Assembly (NCBI RefSeq): GCF_003337485.1
Contig: NZ_QPJJ01000001.1
Coordinates: 310,001-374,000 of the forward strand
DNA: 64,000 bases
From: Saliterribacillus persicus
GTDB taxonomy: Bacteria; Bacillota; Bacilli; Bacillales; Amphibacillaceae
Reading direction: 5' to 3'
Shown here: piece by piece, positions 1 through 8,152 of the stretch
How positions within the stretch are numbered: position 1 is the first letter of the stretch
Layout: every line of letters starts with the position of its first letter
Notes under the pieces: generated by a model
What the model saw: the letters and a program-made list of their open reading frames with translations, nothing else
Databases searched by the model: none
What the model was told of the DNA's origin: nothing
Position numbers and translations under genes: made by a program

Positions 1-3000
1 AAGAGTAAACTTTCCTTGGATTTACAAGATTTTTAGCAATTACAATATTTGCATTAACATTAGAAGCACTAATATAACCATATCTTCCACTAATATTGAC
101 TTCATACCAATTACCAGATTTATTTACTATAGATAGTTTAACCCCTTTTTTCAGTTCTACAAACGAAGTAAAACCATTATTTCCTGTATTATCATAAACA
201 TTTGTTTCTCTTATAGTGGTTAAATCTCCTATAGGTCTTCTATTTCTAGTTTGATTTTTAATATCAGCATTTTTAATCGGTATTGAATGAGAAGTGTGTA
301 CAAAGCCATAATAATCTCCCACCCTAATTTGGTGATAATTCCCTGATTGACCAACTCTTATATAGGTCTGACCTCTATTCAATTTTCCGATATCTTTATA
401 GCTTCCTGACCTTATGTCATAAATAGTAGCATTTGTTGAAGTTATCTGAAAGTATTTATCCGATGAATTGAACTCTGAAAGAATAAATTTACTATTTATA
501 TATCCAATGCGATCTCCTAATTTTATTTTAGTCCAGTTTTCACCAGCATTTATAATTCGATATTGCATATTTGAACTTATTTCTGCAAATTTAACAAAAC
601 TTCCCGATGTATTATCATAGACATTTACATTTTCAGATATTTTAACAGAACTATTACCACTACTTATCTTTCTATTCTCATTATTTATAGATGAACCCGT
701 TGAAGTTTCAGTATGACCAAAATGCACATAACCAATAAAATCACTAAATTGAATTTTATGGTAATTTCCTGACCTACCTTTACGAATATACTCTTGATCA
801 TTTTCCAATTTTCCTACTTTTCTATAATTCCCACTACTAATATCATAGATTGTTGCGCTATTTGAGTTTACTTTAAAATAGTTATCAGAAGCTATGAAAT
901 CAGCTTTTACACTTTGTTTATTTATATAGCCAACTCGATTTGCCAAGATAACTTTCCACCAATTTGTCCCACCATCTATGATTTTATAATTGATATTTGC
1001 ATTTAATTCACCAAATTTCACAAAACTTCCTGAAGTATTATCATAAACATTTACTTTTTCTTTAGTTTTGACAATCCTCTCAAAGCTTTTGGTATCTGAA
1101 TATATATTAGACAAATTATTTTGTGAAACAGTGGAGTGTCCCTTATGAATGTAACCCACATAATCACTAAATTGAATTTTATGATAATTTCCAGACATCC
1201 CTAATCGTTTATAAACCTGGCCATTCTCCAACTTACCAACTTCTTTATAATCTCCAGATCTAATATCATAAACTGTTGCATCATTAGATTGAACTTCAAA
1301 AAAATCATCATTATCACTAAATATCTCTTTAGTACTTGCTTTTTTTACATATCCAATTCTGTCAGCAAACTGAATCTCCCACCAATTTTCGCTTCCCTCT
1401 TTTACGTTATATGTTGTATTTGAAGCTATTTGACCAAAAGGTACTAAACTACCAGAACTATTATCGTAGACAATCGTATTTTCGATTGTTGAGATTAGAT
1501 GAGGGAAGACATCATTATTTGGGTAAGGATTAACGATTTGGCTTCCGTCACCAGTAATAGTATGACCTTCGTGGACATACCCATTAAAATCATCAAATTG
1601 AATAATATAATATTTTCCAGACTTACCTCTATGTCTGTATGTTTCACCTTGGTCTAATTTACCAATTTCATTATATTCCCCCGATCTTATGTCATAAATA
1701 CTTGCGTTGTTAGTAGTAATTTTAATTGCGTCATTAGTATCTACAGTAGTGGTAGTACTCGAGCTATTTTCTGTAGTATTATATTTTAAAAATCCATAAC
1801 CATACTTTTCATCTAATCCTACAGTCCCTAGGTCTTCAACGTTTTCAGTTAATTTTTTTCGAAGCTCATCATTACTCATATTGGGATTTTGTTGCTTAAA
1901 CAAAGCTACAATTCCTGTCACATTTGCTGCAGCTTGAGATGTACCATTCATATATTCGAAGTTATTATTTAGTGAAGTACTTAATATGTTTTCTCCCAAT
2001 GATGTAAATTCAATTTCTGGACCGGTAGCTGAAAAATTACTTAAAGCTAAGCTTTTATTTAAAGATCCAACCGCAATAACTTTTTCGTATCTAGCTGGAT
2101 ACAGAACAGATGAAGAATTGCCATCATTCCCTGCAGAGCTAATGATTAAAATTCCATTATCATAGGCTTTATTTATTAATTTTTCAAGATAAGCACTGTT
2201 TTCCGCAGTTCCTAAAGACAAATTAACAACATCCATCTGTTGATTAATGGACCACTCAAGTGCTTCTAATATATCTATTAGATTACCTGTTCCATCCTGT
2301 GATAGTGCCTTAATAGCATAAAGATCCGCCTCTGGTGAAACCCCTACAATACCATTATTATTATACAATCCTGCAATTATTCCAGCTACATGAGTTCCAT
2401 GGCCGTTCGTGTCTTCCCAAGTAGGGTCTTCATCTATTGTTGAAACTCCACCAGTAATTTTTAAATCTGAATGAGAAGCAACACCTGTGTCTATAACTCC
2501 AATTTTAATACCACTTCCAGTAAGACCAGACTCCCACGCTAAGGGTGTTTGTAATAACTTTAAATTCCAACTAATTTCAGTGCTATTTACTTTAAACGTG
2601 TCAGACGTTTTATTAACTTCTTCATCAAATAAATTAATTTCACTATTTACTTCAATGTTGTTAATACCTTCTAATAGTGATAGTTCTTTTAAATTTTCAT
2701 CTGTTATTTTTACTCCAACAGCATTTAAAAGTTGAAAATCAGATAATATTTCTTCACTTAAAGTAATAATTTTATCTTTTGTATTTTGATCCTTATACTC
2801 AATAATAACTTCATTTAAAACATCTTCATCATTTTCAGAAATAACCTTTTCATTTAGTGCTTCTGAATTTTCATCAGTAGTGGATTCATTATTGCTATCT
2901 ATATTTTCTTCATTTTCAACTTGATTATCTTCTGTAGTTACTGATGAATCACCATTCTCTACTATTTCATTTGAGTTTTCTTCGGTGGAATTTGGTTCAT

Positions 3001-3085
3001 TTAGCCCTTCATCTCCATATATATTAACTGATAAAAAAACAGTTACTAACACTAAACTAATAAATAAGCGAATTTTATTATTCAT
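1..3085 (-). CDS. Secreted subtilisin-like serine protease with alternating SH3-like repeats (3' end beyond window)
   Basis: The frame is open from an ATG at 3085 (GGAGGAG ribosome site just upstream) to the left edge, so at least 1028 codons; the stop is not in the window. Order: signal peptide (about 1-25), a Glu/Asn/Asp-rich spacer, an I9-like propeptide (about 90-165), then an S8 peptidase domain with Asp199 (VIDTG), His232 (GHGTH) and Ser383 (NGTSQAA). From about residue 455 two SH3-like repeat types alternate: type A contains YDIRSG and ends GYVH, type B contains YDNTSG and ends RIGYV. Four A and four B copies are visible. The same two types occur in the glucosaminidase at 11618-15076. 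Protease activity is well supported; wall binding by the repeats is inferred from the SH3b fold family. It is divergent from the pyruvyl transferase gene. Confidence 0.9.
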   Translation of the reverse strand, partial: MNNKIRLFISLVLVTVFLSVNIYGDEGLNEPNSTEENSNEIVENGDSSVTTEDNQVENEENIDSNNESTTDENSEALNEKVISENDEDVLNEVIIEYKDQNTKDKIITLSEEILSDFQLLNAVGVKITDENLKELSLLEGINNIEVNSEINLFDEEVNKTSDTFKVNSTEISWNLKLLQTPLAWESGLTGSGIKIGVIDTGVASHSDLKITGGVSTIDEDPTWEDTNGHGTHVAGIIAGLYNNNGIVGVSPEADLYAIKALSQDGTGNLIDILEALEWSINQQMDVVNLSLGTAENSAYLEKLINKAYDNGILIISSAGNDGNSSSVLYPARYEKVIAVGSLNKSLALSNFSATGPEIEFTSLGENILSTSLNNNFEYMNGTSQAAANVTGIVALFKQQNPNMSNDELRKKLTENVEDLGTVGLDEKYGYGFLKYNTTENSSSTTTTVDTNDAIKITTNNASIYDIRSGEYNEIGKLDQGETYRHRGKSGKYYIIQFDDFNGYVHEGHTITGDGSQIVNPYPNNDVFPHLISTIENTIVYDNSSGSLVPFGQIASNTTYNVKEGSENWWEIQFADRIGYVKKASTKEIFSDNDDFFEVQSNDATVYDIRSGDYKEVGKLENGQVYKRLGMSGNYHKIQFSDYVGYIHKGHSTVSQNNLSNIYSDTKSFERIVKTKEKVNVYDNTSGSFVKFGELNANINYKIIDGGTNWWKVILANRVGYINKQSVKADFIASDNYFKVNSNSATIYDISSGNYRKVGKLENDQEYIRKGRSGNYHKIQFSDFIGYVHFGHTETSTGSSINNENRKISSGNSSVKISENVNVYDNTSGSFVKFAEISSNMQYRIINAGENWTKIKLGDRIGYINSKFILSEFNSSDKYFQITSTNATIYDIRSGSYKDIGKLNRGQTYIRVGQSGNYHQIRVGDYYGFVHTSHSIPIKNADIKNQTRNRRPIGDLTTIRETNVYDNTGNNGFTSFVELKKGVKLSIVNKSGNWYEVNISGRYGYISASNVNANIVIAKNLVNPRKVYS

Positions 3086-3255
3086 TAAAAACGATCTCCT
3101 CCAAAAATAGATTCATAATTATATAGTAATGAAAATAAGTAATATTAGCAATACTATAAATTACTCATAAGTACTATATATCTATATTATATCGACCAAC
3201 ATTATGATAATATTTAATGTATGTGTAAAATTCTAATACTAGAGGTGATTGAAAG

Positions 3256-5358
3256 TTGAGAATTGGACTTTCTTATGGACATGTAGCAAGCAACATTGGA
3301 GATTTGTGTATTAACCAAGGGGTTATTTCTCTTATAAACGAGATTTATCCAAATACAGAAATAGAAGTTGTTCTTAGAAACCCCAATCAAGTTTATTTGA
3401 ATGAATCAAAACGAACATTTAATGAAAATAGTAATGTTACATTTCATATATTTGAAACCCCAAAAGGGATTGAAGAAAGTGTTGCCCTTTTAGAATACTA
3501 CTTAAACCATCCTGAGGTTTTTTTAATTGATATGGGTTTAAAAGATTGTGATGTAATTCTGAATAATTCTGGTGAATTTATATTTTCTTATAATGATGAT
3601 CCACGTTTAGATCTTTTGTGGAGAATTTTACCTGCATATGCCGCTAACAAAACCGGGAAAAAATTTATTACTTTGCCATCTACGCTGGGACCTTTTGAAG
3701 ATCACATTGGTTCTACTTTAATTAAAGAATTTTTTGCCTCTAACTTTGGATACGCTGTGCGGGATGCAAATTCATTAGACCATATAACTGAATTAACTAA
3801 TGAAGATCCCACCGCATTATTGTTAGATCCAGCTTTCTTTATAACTCATAGACCTATTCCTAAGGAGAAAACAAATTACGAAAGATTGGCTCTTATCATG
3901 AGACTTGACAATTTCGGTTTAAGAGTTGGCGGAAGCAATAGCTCTAAAAATTATAGAGAGATGAAAGAAAATCATTTCAAAGACAATTTATCGTATAAAT
4001 TTTCGTATGAAATCTCGAAAAAATTCTCTAAAGAATCTAGTAATCCTATCATAGATATATATATTCAAACTAGATATGATCGAGATTTAGCTTTACAATT
4101 AAAAGAAGACCTAGATGAAGAAGGTCTAGAAAATATAATTAATATTATTGAACCAAACTCAATTGAGGATTACCTTACACATCTTTCTAAAGCTGATTTT
4201 GTTATATCTTCCCGCTTTCACGGATGCATTTTATCTTTACTGGCAGGAGTCACACCAATGGCAGTTTACTTTAAAAGTCATGGGCATAAAATGCCTGGTC
4301 TTTATAAAATGTTGCATTTAGATAATATTTGTTTTGAATTGACGAATGAATCAATTGAATCTATACCTTCGAACTTTTGGAATATTTATAATGATAAACA
4401 GTCATCTTACAAGGTTGCTAAAAAGAATATAGAACAATACAGACAACTAACAGTTGATTGGTTGGAGAACCTTTTATCAAAAGAAGATTTTTATTCTAAA
4501 GATAAACTTACCATGCCTACAATTAATAAATATTTTAGAACTTTAATAGACCATGACTTATTCAATCAAATAGATAAAGCTCATAAAAATACGAAAGAAT
4601 TACAAAAATTAGTTAAACTCCAAGATAAAACTTTCAATAAGAGATTAACTGAATTGGAATCTATAAACTCTGACCAACACAACTCACTTATCAATTTAGA
4701 GAATAAATATCTAGAACTTTTTAAAGCATTAAAGGAATTAGAAGAAAATAATGAATTATTAGAAAAAAAAGTAATAAAGCAAAATCGTGAGATTAATTTT
4801 CAGTACGAAAAATTAACTCATCTTAACGAACACTATTCTAATTCTAATAATATCAAAAAAGCACTTTCGAAAAACTTAAATTATTTCTTTAAAAAGCAAA
4901 CTAAAAATACTTCATCTATATTTTTGGAAATTCCCTTTAAAGCTACTAAAAGTGAATTGAATCTGATTTTGAAATGTAATAGAGAAAAAGAATGTAATGC
5001 GAGTAATGATAATATCTATATTGACTTGCCTAAAAATGAACACCTATACTTCACTTCTAAAAATGATTTTGACTTTAATAAACCTGAAACCAAGCAACCA
5101 ATAGATATACAAAACAATCAAATTTATCAATTGCGTGGAGCTTTATATTTTGAAAATATAAAAGTTTCATTGTGGATAATAGAATATAATTCAAAGGAGA
5201 GACTTTCAGAGAATAAATATCGTCTTAAAAGTGGAAAGTTTCATTTCGATTTTCAAAGTCATAACGAAGCTAATCATATATCATTGTCTCTAAGAGTCGA
5301 GGGAAAAGGAAGCATAGAACGAACATCCACAAAATGGGAAATTATTGGGTTGTCCTAA
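3256..5358 (+). CDS. Polysaccharide pyruvyl transferase family protein with coiled-coil and extra C-terminal domain
   Basis: Residues 1 to about 400 look like a polysaccharide pyruvyl transferase (CsaB/WcaK-type): the start reads GLSYGHVASNIGD, and the diagnostic SRFHGCILSLLAG lies near residue 318. Family members transfer a ketal pyruvate from phosphoenolpyruvate to a sugar of a surface polymer. Residues about 430-540 are strongly coiled-coil (Lys/Glu/Leu/Asn-rich), followed by about 150 residues I do not recognise, giving 700 aa against roughly 350 for the core family. The start is TTG at 3256 with AGAGGTGAT upstream. No signal peptide is seen, so it should act in the cytoplasm. It stands alone on the plus strand. 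Family call good, acceptor sugar unknown. Confidence 0.8.
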   Translation: MRIGLSYGHVASNIGDLCINQGVISLINEIYPNTEIEVVLRNPNQVYLNESKRTFNENSNVTFHIFETPKGIEESVALLEYYLNHPEVFLIDMGLKDCDVILNNSGEFIFSYNDDPRLDLLWRILPAYAANKTGKKFITLPSTLGPFEDHIGSTLIKEFFASNFGYAVRDANSLDHITELTNEDPTALLLDPAFFITHRPIPKEKTNYERLALIMRLDNFGLRVGGSNSSKNYREMKENHFKDNLSYKFSYEISKKFSKESSNPIIDIYIQTRYDRDLALQLKEDLDEEGLENIINIIEPNSIEDYLTHLSKADFVISSRFHGCILSLLAGVTPMAVYFKSHGHKMPGLYKMLHLDNICFELTNESIESIPSNFWNIYNDKQSSYKVAKKNIEQYRQLTVDWLENLLSKEDFYSKDKLTMPTINKYFRTLIDHDLFNQIDKAHKNTKELQKLVKLQDKTFNKRLTELESINSDQHNSLINLENKYLELFKALKELEENNELLEKKVIKQNREINFQYEKLTHLNEHYSNSNNIKKALSKNLNYFFKKQTKNTSSIFLEIPFKATKSELNLILKCNREKECNASNDNIYIDLPKNEHLYFTSKNDFDFNKPETKQPIDIQNNQIYQLRGALYFENIKVSLWIIEYNSKERLSENKYRLKSGKFHFDFQSHNEANHISLSLRVEGKGSIERTSTKWEIIGLS

Positions 5359-5470
5359 TTTGTCTTAAATTAATAATCATCCCTTTATAATCTTGAAAAT
5401 TATAAATAAGGTTTTTAAGTAGGCTCTTCTCTATAATGCTGAAAGAGGAACGTACCACACTCTCATTTTA

Positions 5471-5516
5471 GGGTCCTACTACTATTCCGAATTTTGGAGT
5501 TAGTACTAGGTCCCGC
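5471..5516. other. Imperfect hairpin sequence, possible fragment of a structured RNA
   Basis: A long imperfect inverted repeat (GGGTCCTACTACTA near 5471 against TAGTACTAGGTCCC near 5516) without a T-run on either side. With 7293-7419 it forms a low-coding stretch that becomes continuous if the intervening mobile elements are removed. It reminds me of bacterial group II intron RNA, but I cannot confirm this by eye. Confidence 0.25.
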
Positions 5517-5532
5517 TATTCATGAAAGCTGG

Positions 5533-5542
5533 TTATAATTAA
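5533..5542. repeat. Left copy of 10-bp direct repeat flanking the nested IS region
   Basis: TTATAATTAA at 5533-5542 is repeated identically at 7283-7292. The two copies lie 3 bp and 1 bp outside the outermost GTAAGCG inverted ends, as expected for a target duplication made by one ancestral insertion. Ten bases is slightly long for an IS21-type duplication, and the AT-rich sequence could match by chance. Confidence 0.45.
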
Positions 5543-5545
5543 AAT

Positions 5546-5605
5546 GTAAGCGACAAATATTGCACACCTATCAATTTAATTAGATGTCTGCTATTTGACA
5601 CTTAG
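5546..5605. repeat. Inverted end-repeat pair (outer left end of IS21-like remnant)
   Basis: 5546-5568 (GTAAGCGACAAATATTGCAC and 3 more bases) and 5586-5605, read on the minus strand as CTAAGTGTCAAATAGCAGAC, form an imperfect inverted pair separated by about 17 bp. 5546-5568 matches the copy at 5767-5789 at 19 of 23 positions. Confidence 0.55.
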
Positions 5606-5766
5606 TTTAAAAAATCAATATAATATTTAAAATGTAAACATTCTGCAGTTTCCCCAAAAATATCAACTCTTTAAATGTTTTATTATTGTATTTATTTTGG
5701 ATGATATAAGGAGTTTAATTTTATGACTCTGTTAAAGTTCAATGTTGATACCCCTTTAATCCGAGC

Positions 5767-5789
5767 GTAAGCGTCAAATAGCCCACACC
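5767..5789 (+). repeat. Inner left inverted repeat of IS21-like remnant
   Basis: This 23-bp copy (GTAAGCGTCAAATAGCCCAC, then ACC) is the inverted complement of 7259-7281 with one mismatch. It sits 13 bp outside the IS3-family left end, so the IS3 element appears to have landed between the two copies. Confidence 0.65.
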
Positions 5790-5811
5790 TATTATTCAGG
5801 GGTGGTACTGC

Positions 5812-5849
5812 CCCCCGAAAGTTAGAGTAAAAAATCTAACTTTCGGGGG
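5812..5849 (+). terminator. Left-end hairpin of the IS3-family element
   Basis: CCCCCGAAAGTTAGAGT, a short A-rich loop and ATCTAACTTTCGGGGG form a stem of about 15 bp, followed by GTGTTTTTATGG. In IS150-type elements such a hairpin overlaps the terminal repeat and can stop transcription or hide the orfA start; that function is inferred here. Confidence 0.5.
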
Positions 5850-5856
5850 TGTTTTT

Positions 5857-6402
5857 ATGGTTAAATATAGTGAAAGTTTAAAGTAAAGCTTGTCACCGAG
5901 GGTTTGTACGGGAATCTTGGATATAAATCATTGACGAAAAAGTATAATATGTCCAGTCCTTCTCCATAAAAAAATTGGGTGAGATCCTATAAAGTACAGG
6001 GGCTGGATGGATTAAAACGAAGAAATACTAAGAAGGAGTATTCTGTTCAATTTAATTTAGGTAAATCTAATAGACTAGTAATTTCGATATATGTATTTAT
6101 ATTTAGTTGTATATGCATAATATTCACCTCTAGAATATTATGCAGTTAATTGTCGAAATTGTACATTTCTAAACAATCATTTCTTTACGTTCTTAATCTA
6201 TAATTTATATATGTCTAAGAAAATCAATAAACAAAAGAAAAAGTTAACATGCAAAGAAGAATTAGAACGCGAGATTGAATTATTGCGACTAGAAAATGCG
6301 TACCTAAAAAAGGTGAGAGCATTTCGAGAGAATCCGAATGCCTTCCACGAAAAGCACAAACAAAGATGGCAATCGAACTCAAAGATGAAGGATTCCGATT
6401 AA
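5857..6402 (+). pseudogene. Broken OrfA (helix-turn-helix subunit) of IS3-family transposase
   Basis: ATG at 5857 opens MVKYSESLK, then a frameshift and stop. The continuation in another frame reads KLVTEGLYGNLGYKSL and WVRSYKVQGLDGLKRR, typical of the first HTH of IS150-type OrfA, with a further in-frame stop. The reading is then lost between about 6060 and 6210 and resumes as an ORF from 6211 containing LERENELLRLENAYLKK-like sequence (here EREIELLRLENAYLKK), the leucine-zipper tail. Around 60-70 codons of the usual second HTH are missing or replaced by unrelated sequence holding a large palindrome. Confidence 0.8.
6114..6144. repeat. Perfect 12-bp palindrome inside the disrupted OrfA
   Basis: TGCATAATATTC and GAATATTATGCA flank a 7-base loop. 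Weaker complementarity continues outward (AATTTCGA at about 6080 and TCGAAATT near 6154). It lies exactly in the stretch where OrfA coding sequence is lost, so it may be a small inserted hairpin element. Confidence 0.6.
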
Positions 6403-7229
6403 AAGATATACTCTTGGTGGTAGGCATTCCGGAAGCAACCTACCACTATTATGTGAAAATTTTGGCATAGAATATTCCGACACAACATTAAAAAAGTCAT
6501 TGCGGATCTATTTAAAAAAATTCATGAACGCTATGGTTATAAACGGATTACGAAAAAATTAAAGAAATCAGGACATTCTATTAACCATAAAAAGGTGTAC
6601 CGCATTATGCGGGAACTAGTGTTAAAATGTGTGAAATTTATGCGGAAATCTGGTAAATACAATTCCTATAAGGGGAATGTTGGAAAAGTAGCGAAAAACC
6701 GATTATCCCGTCGTTTTAGCACACCTATTCCTCTTCAGAAATTAGTAACCGATATTACAGAATTCAAATATCTAGACGAAGAGAAGTTATATTTAAACCC
6801 TATTATTGACCTTTATAATGAAGAAATTATTACGTATGAAACCAAAAAACGTCCAACGTTAGATCTTGTCATGGAACCTTTAATGGATACGATAGAGATA
6901 ATAAAGAATCATGCAGCCTATCGTACTTCCATCCATTCCGATCAAGGCTGGCATTACGAGCATAACCAATGGGTAAGGACACTAAAAGAAAATAGGGTAT
7001 TCCAAAGCATGTCACGTAAAGCAACCTGCCCAGACAACACTTCGATGGAGAATTTCTTCGGCATTTTAAAGCAAGAAATGTATTAAGGGAAGAATTAGTA
7101 AGCTATGAAGAATTAAAAAGCCGTATTGAAGAATATATCTATTGGTACAACCATGAACGATCAAAAGAAAAATTAGCTGAATTGAGTCCAGTTGAATACC
7201 GAACTCAATCCAGCCAATCAGCTTCATAA
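6366..7229 (+). pseudogene. Broken OrfB (DDE integrase subunit) of IS3-family transposase
   Basis: The reading starts MAIELKDEGFRL, shifts frame near 6470, continues FGIEYPDTTLKKVIADLF through to a stop at 7086, and shifts again to give ELVSYEELKSRIEEYIYWYN up to 7229. The retroviral-integrase core keeps the DDE residues: Asp in VTDITEFKY, Asp in HSDQGWHY, Glu in SMENFFGILK. Two frameshifts make it inactive. It overlaps orfA at the usual programmed-frameshift position. Confidence 0.85.
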
Positions 7230-7258
7230 TAAAACTCTAACTTTCGGGGGTAACCACC

Positions 7259-7281
7259 GGTCTGGGCTATTTGACGCTTAC
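7259..7281 (-). repeat. Right inverted repeat of IS21-like remnant
   Basis: The minus-strand reading matches 5767-5789 at 22 of 23 bases. It starts two bases beyond the right end of the IS3-family element and ends next to the right copy of TTATAATTAA. Confidence 0.65.
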
Positions 7282-7282
7282 C

Positions 7283-7292
7283 TTATAATTAA
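7283..7292. repeat. Right copy of 10-bp direct repeat
   Basis: TTATAATTAA, identical to 5533-5542. See the left copy for interpretation. Confidence 0.45.
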
Positions 7293-7419
7293 TAAAACAT
7301 CGTTAAATGGAGTGCGGAATGCTTGGAAACTGGCACGTTCCGTGTGGAGCAGGGGAAAAGCAGGAGATAACCCTAAACGCTTATCAATTGCTAACGTCAA
7401 GTTTAATAATACCAATTAA
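7293..7419 (+). other. Possible structured-RNA fragment (group II intron-like?)
   Basis: This stretch carries a stem made by GCGGAATGC and GCACGTTCCGT, followed by GTGTGGAGCAGGGGAAAAGC. Its base composition is richer in G than its surroundings, and no RBS-supported ORF fits it. The style recalls domains of bacterial group II introns, but no reverse transcriptase or intron 3' end is visible. Low confidence; an Rfam covariance search would settle it. Confidence 0.25.
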
Positions 7420-7472
7420 AGTGTAATGTAACGTTCTCATATATTTATCGTCTAATAAGTAAGGAGGGTATT

Positions 7473-8000
7473 ATGATGAATTTTAGAATTTTATTTTTTG
7501 CCTTAACTCTTATATTTCTTTTATCAATAATAGGTTGTTCTGTCATAAATGATACGAATAAAATAGCTGATAATAATAGTAAAGTTACGGATGTTAGTAA
7601 CAAGGAAGATTTTGGCGGTTCTTCAGAGAGTCCTACTCTTAAGCCGCCAAGTCTAACAGTTTATGTTGGAGAAAAGATTGTTAGACCATCGCTTGGTACT
7701 TATAGTTGGAGTGTAGACAATGGAGACGGAACAGCAAGTGGAATAGAGGCGGGTTCTTCTACACCCCCAGAATTGGTTAAAGATAGTAATCCAATGCAGG
7801 CAACAGCCAATACCAATATTGAATTGGACTTCGAAGTACAGCCAGAAAGCTATACCGTGAGAATATGGGGTGACGACAACAATGTTGTAAACAGCTCCGT
7901 TGAGTTTTTTCTGTCTGGCAAAGGAAAAATTGTTTACGAGGTACTAGCACATTGGGAACAAGGTACCGCAAGTTATGCTTTTTCTTTAGATGTTGAATGA
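7473..8000 (+). CDS. Putative lipoprotein of unknown function
   Basis: A 175-aa protein with strong ribosome site AAGGAGGG at about 7461. Residues 1-22 are a lipoprotein signal with lipobox LSIIGC, so Cys22 should be lipidated and the protein anchored outside the membrane. After a short Asn/Ser/Asp linker there is a beta-rich domain starting PPSLTVYVGEK, with GTASGIEAGSSTPPELV and, at the end, GKGKIVYEVLAHWEQGTASY. I recall similar conserved hypothetical lipoproteins in bacilli but no function. It is a single gene between the IS remnants and a terminator. Confidence 0.8.
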   Translation: MMNFRILFFALTLIFLLSIIGCSVINDTNKIADNNSKVTDVSNKEDFGGSSESPTLKPPSLTVYVGEKIVRPSLGTYSWSVDNGDGTASGIEAGSSTPPELVKDSNPMQATANTNIELDFEVQPESYTVRIWGDDNNVVNSSVEFFLSGKGKIVYEVLAHWEQGTASYAFSLDVE

Positions 8001-8038
8001 ATTAATTATTACGCTAACGAACTGTTTAATAAATCAAA

Positions 8039-8079
8039 AACAATACATAACTTCCGATATCTGGAAGTTATGTATTGTT
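8039..8079. terminator. Bidirectional intrinsic terminator
   Basis: A perfect 17-bp stem (AACAATACATAACTTCC and its complement, loop GATATCT) between two convergent genes, the lipoprotein on plus and the SGNH gene on minus. A-rich and T-rich flanks suit both directions. Confidence 0.75.
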
Positions 8080-8152
8080 TATATACATCAACACTAAACT
8101 TTAACTGAGTCCACCTTTTTGAAAATAGGATACAACAAAAAGTAAAATTCAT

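Larger units (their letters stand above)
5803..7256 (+). mobile_element. Decayed IS3-family (IS150-type) insertion sequence
   Basis: Length about 1.45 kb, the usual IS3 size. The ends share inverted repeats of the form TGGT(AC)TG/TACCCCC followed by GAAAGTTAGAG, at 5803-5827 and about 7235-7256, with a small gap in the right copy. The interior holds a two-frame OrfA/OrfB transposase, both broken by stops and frameshifts. The left end folds into a hairpin (5812-5849), common in this group, where it insulates the element from outside transcription. No target duplication is visible directly next to these ends. The element cannot make its own transposase. Confidence 0.85.
5545..7282. mobile_element. 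Remnant of an IS21-like element (ends only, transposase genes missing)
   Basis: Four related end sequences of the type GTAAGCGTCAAATAGCCCA are present: 5546-5568 and 5767-5789 in one orientation, 5586-5605 and 7259-7281 in the other. The pair 5767-5789 and 7259-7281 matches at 22 of 23 positions. Multiple internal copies of the terminal repeat are a known feature of IS21-family ends. No istA or istB reading frame remains; the interior holds only a decayed IS3-family element. A 10-bp direct repeat flanks the outer ends. IS21 assignment is inference from end architecture. Confidence 0.5.

Noticed and set aside
5723-5770. 15-codon ORF (ATG after AAGGAG) ending in the inner repeat
   Set aside because: Too short to support, and its stop is formed by the mobile-element end; probably a truncated or chance frame.
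7192-7419. 75-codon plus-strand ORF across the IS right end
   Set aside because: It begins inside the dead transposase, has no ribosome site, and runs through the IS end and a structured-looking region.
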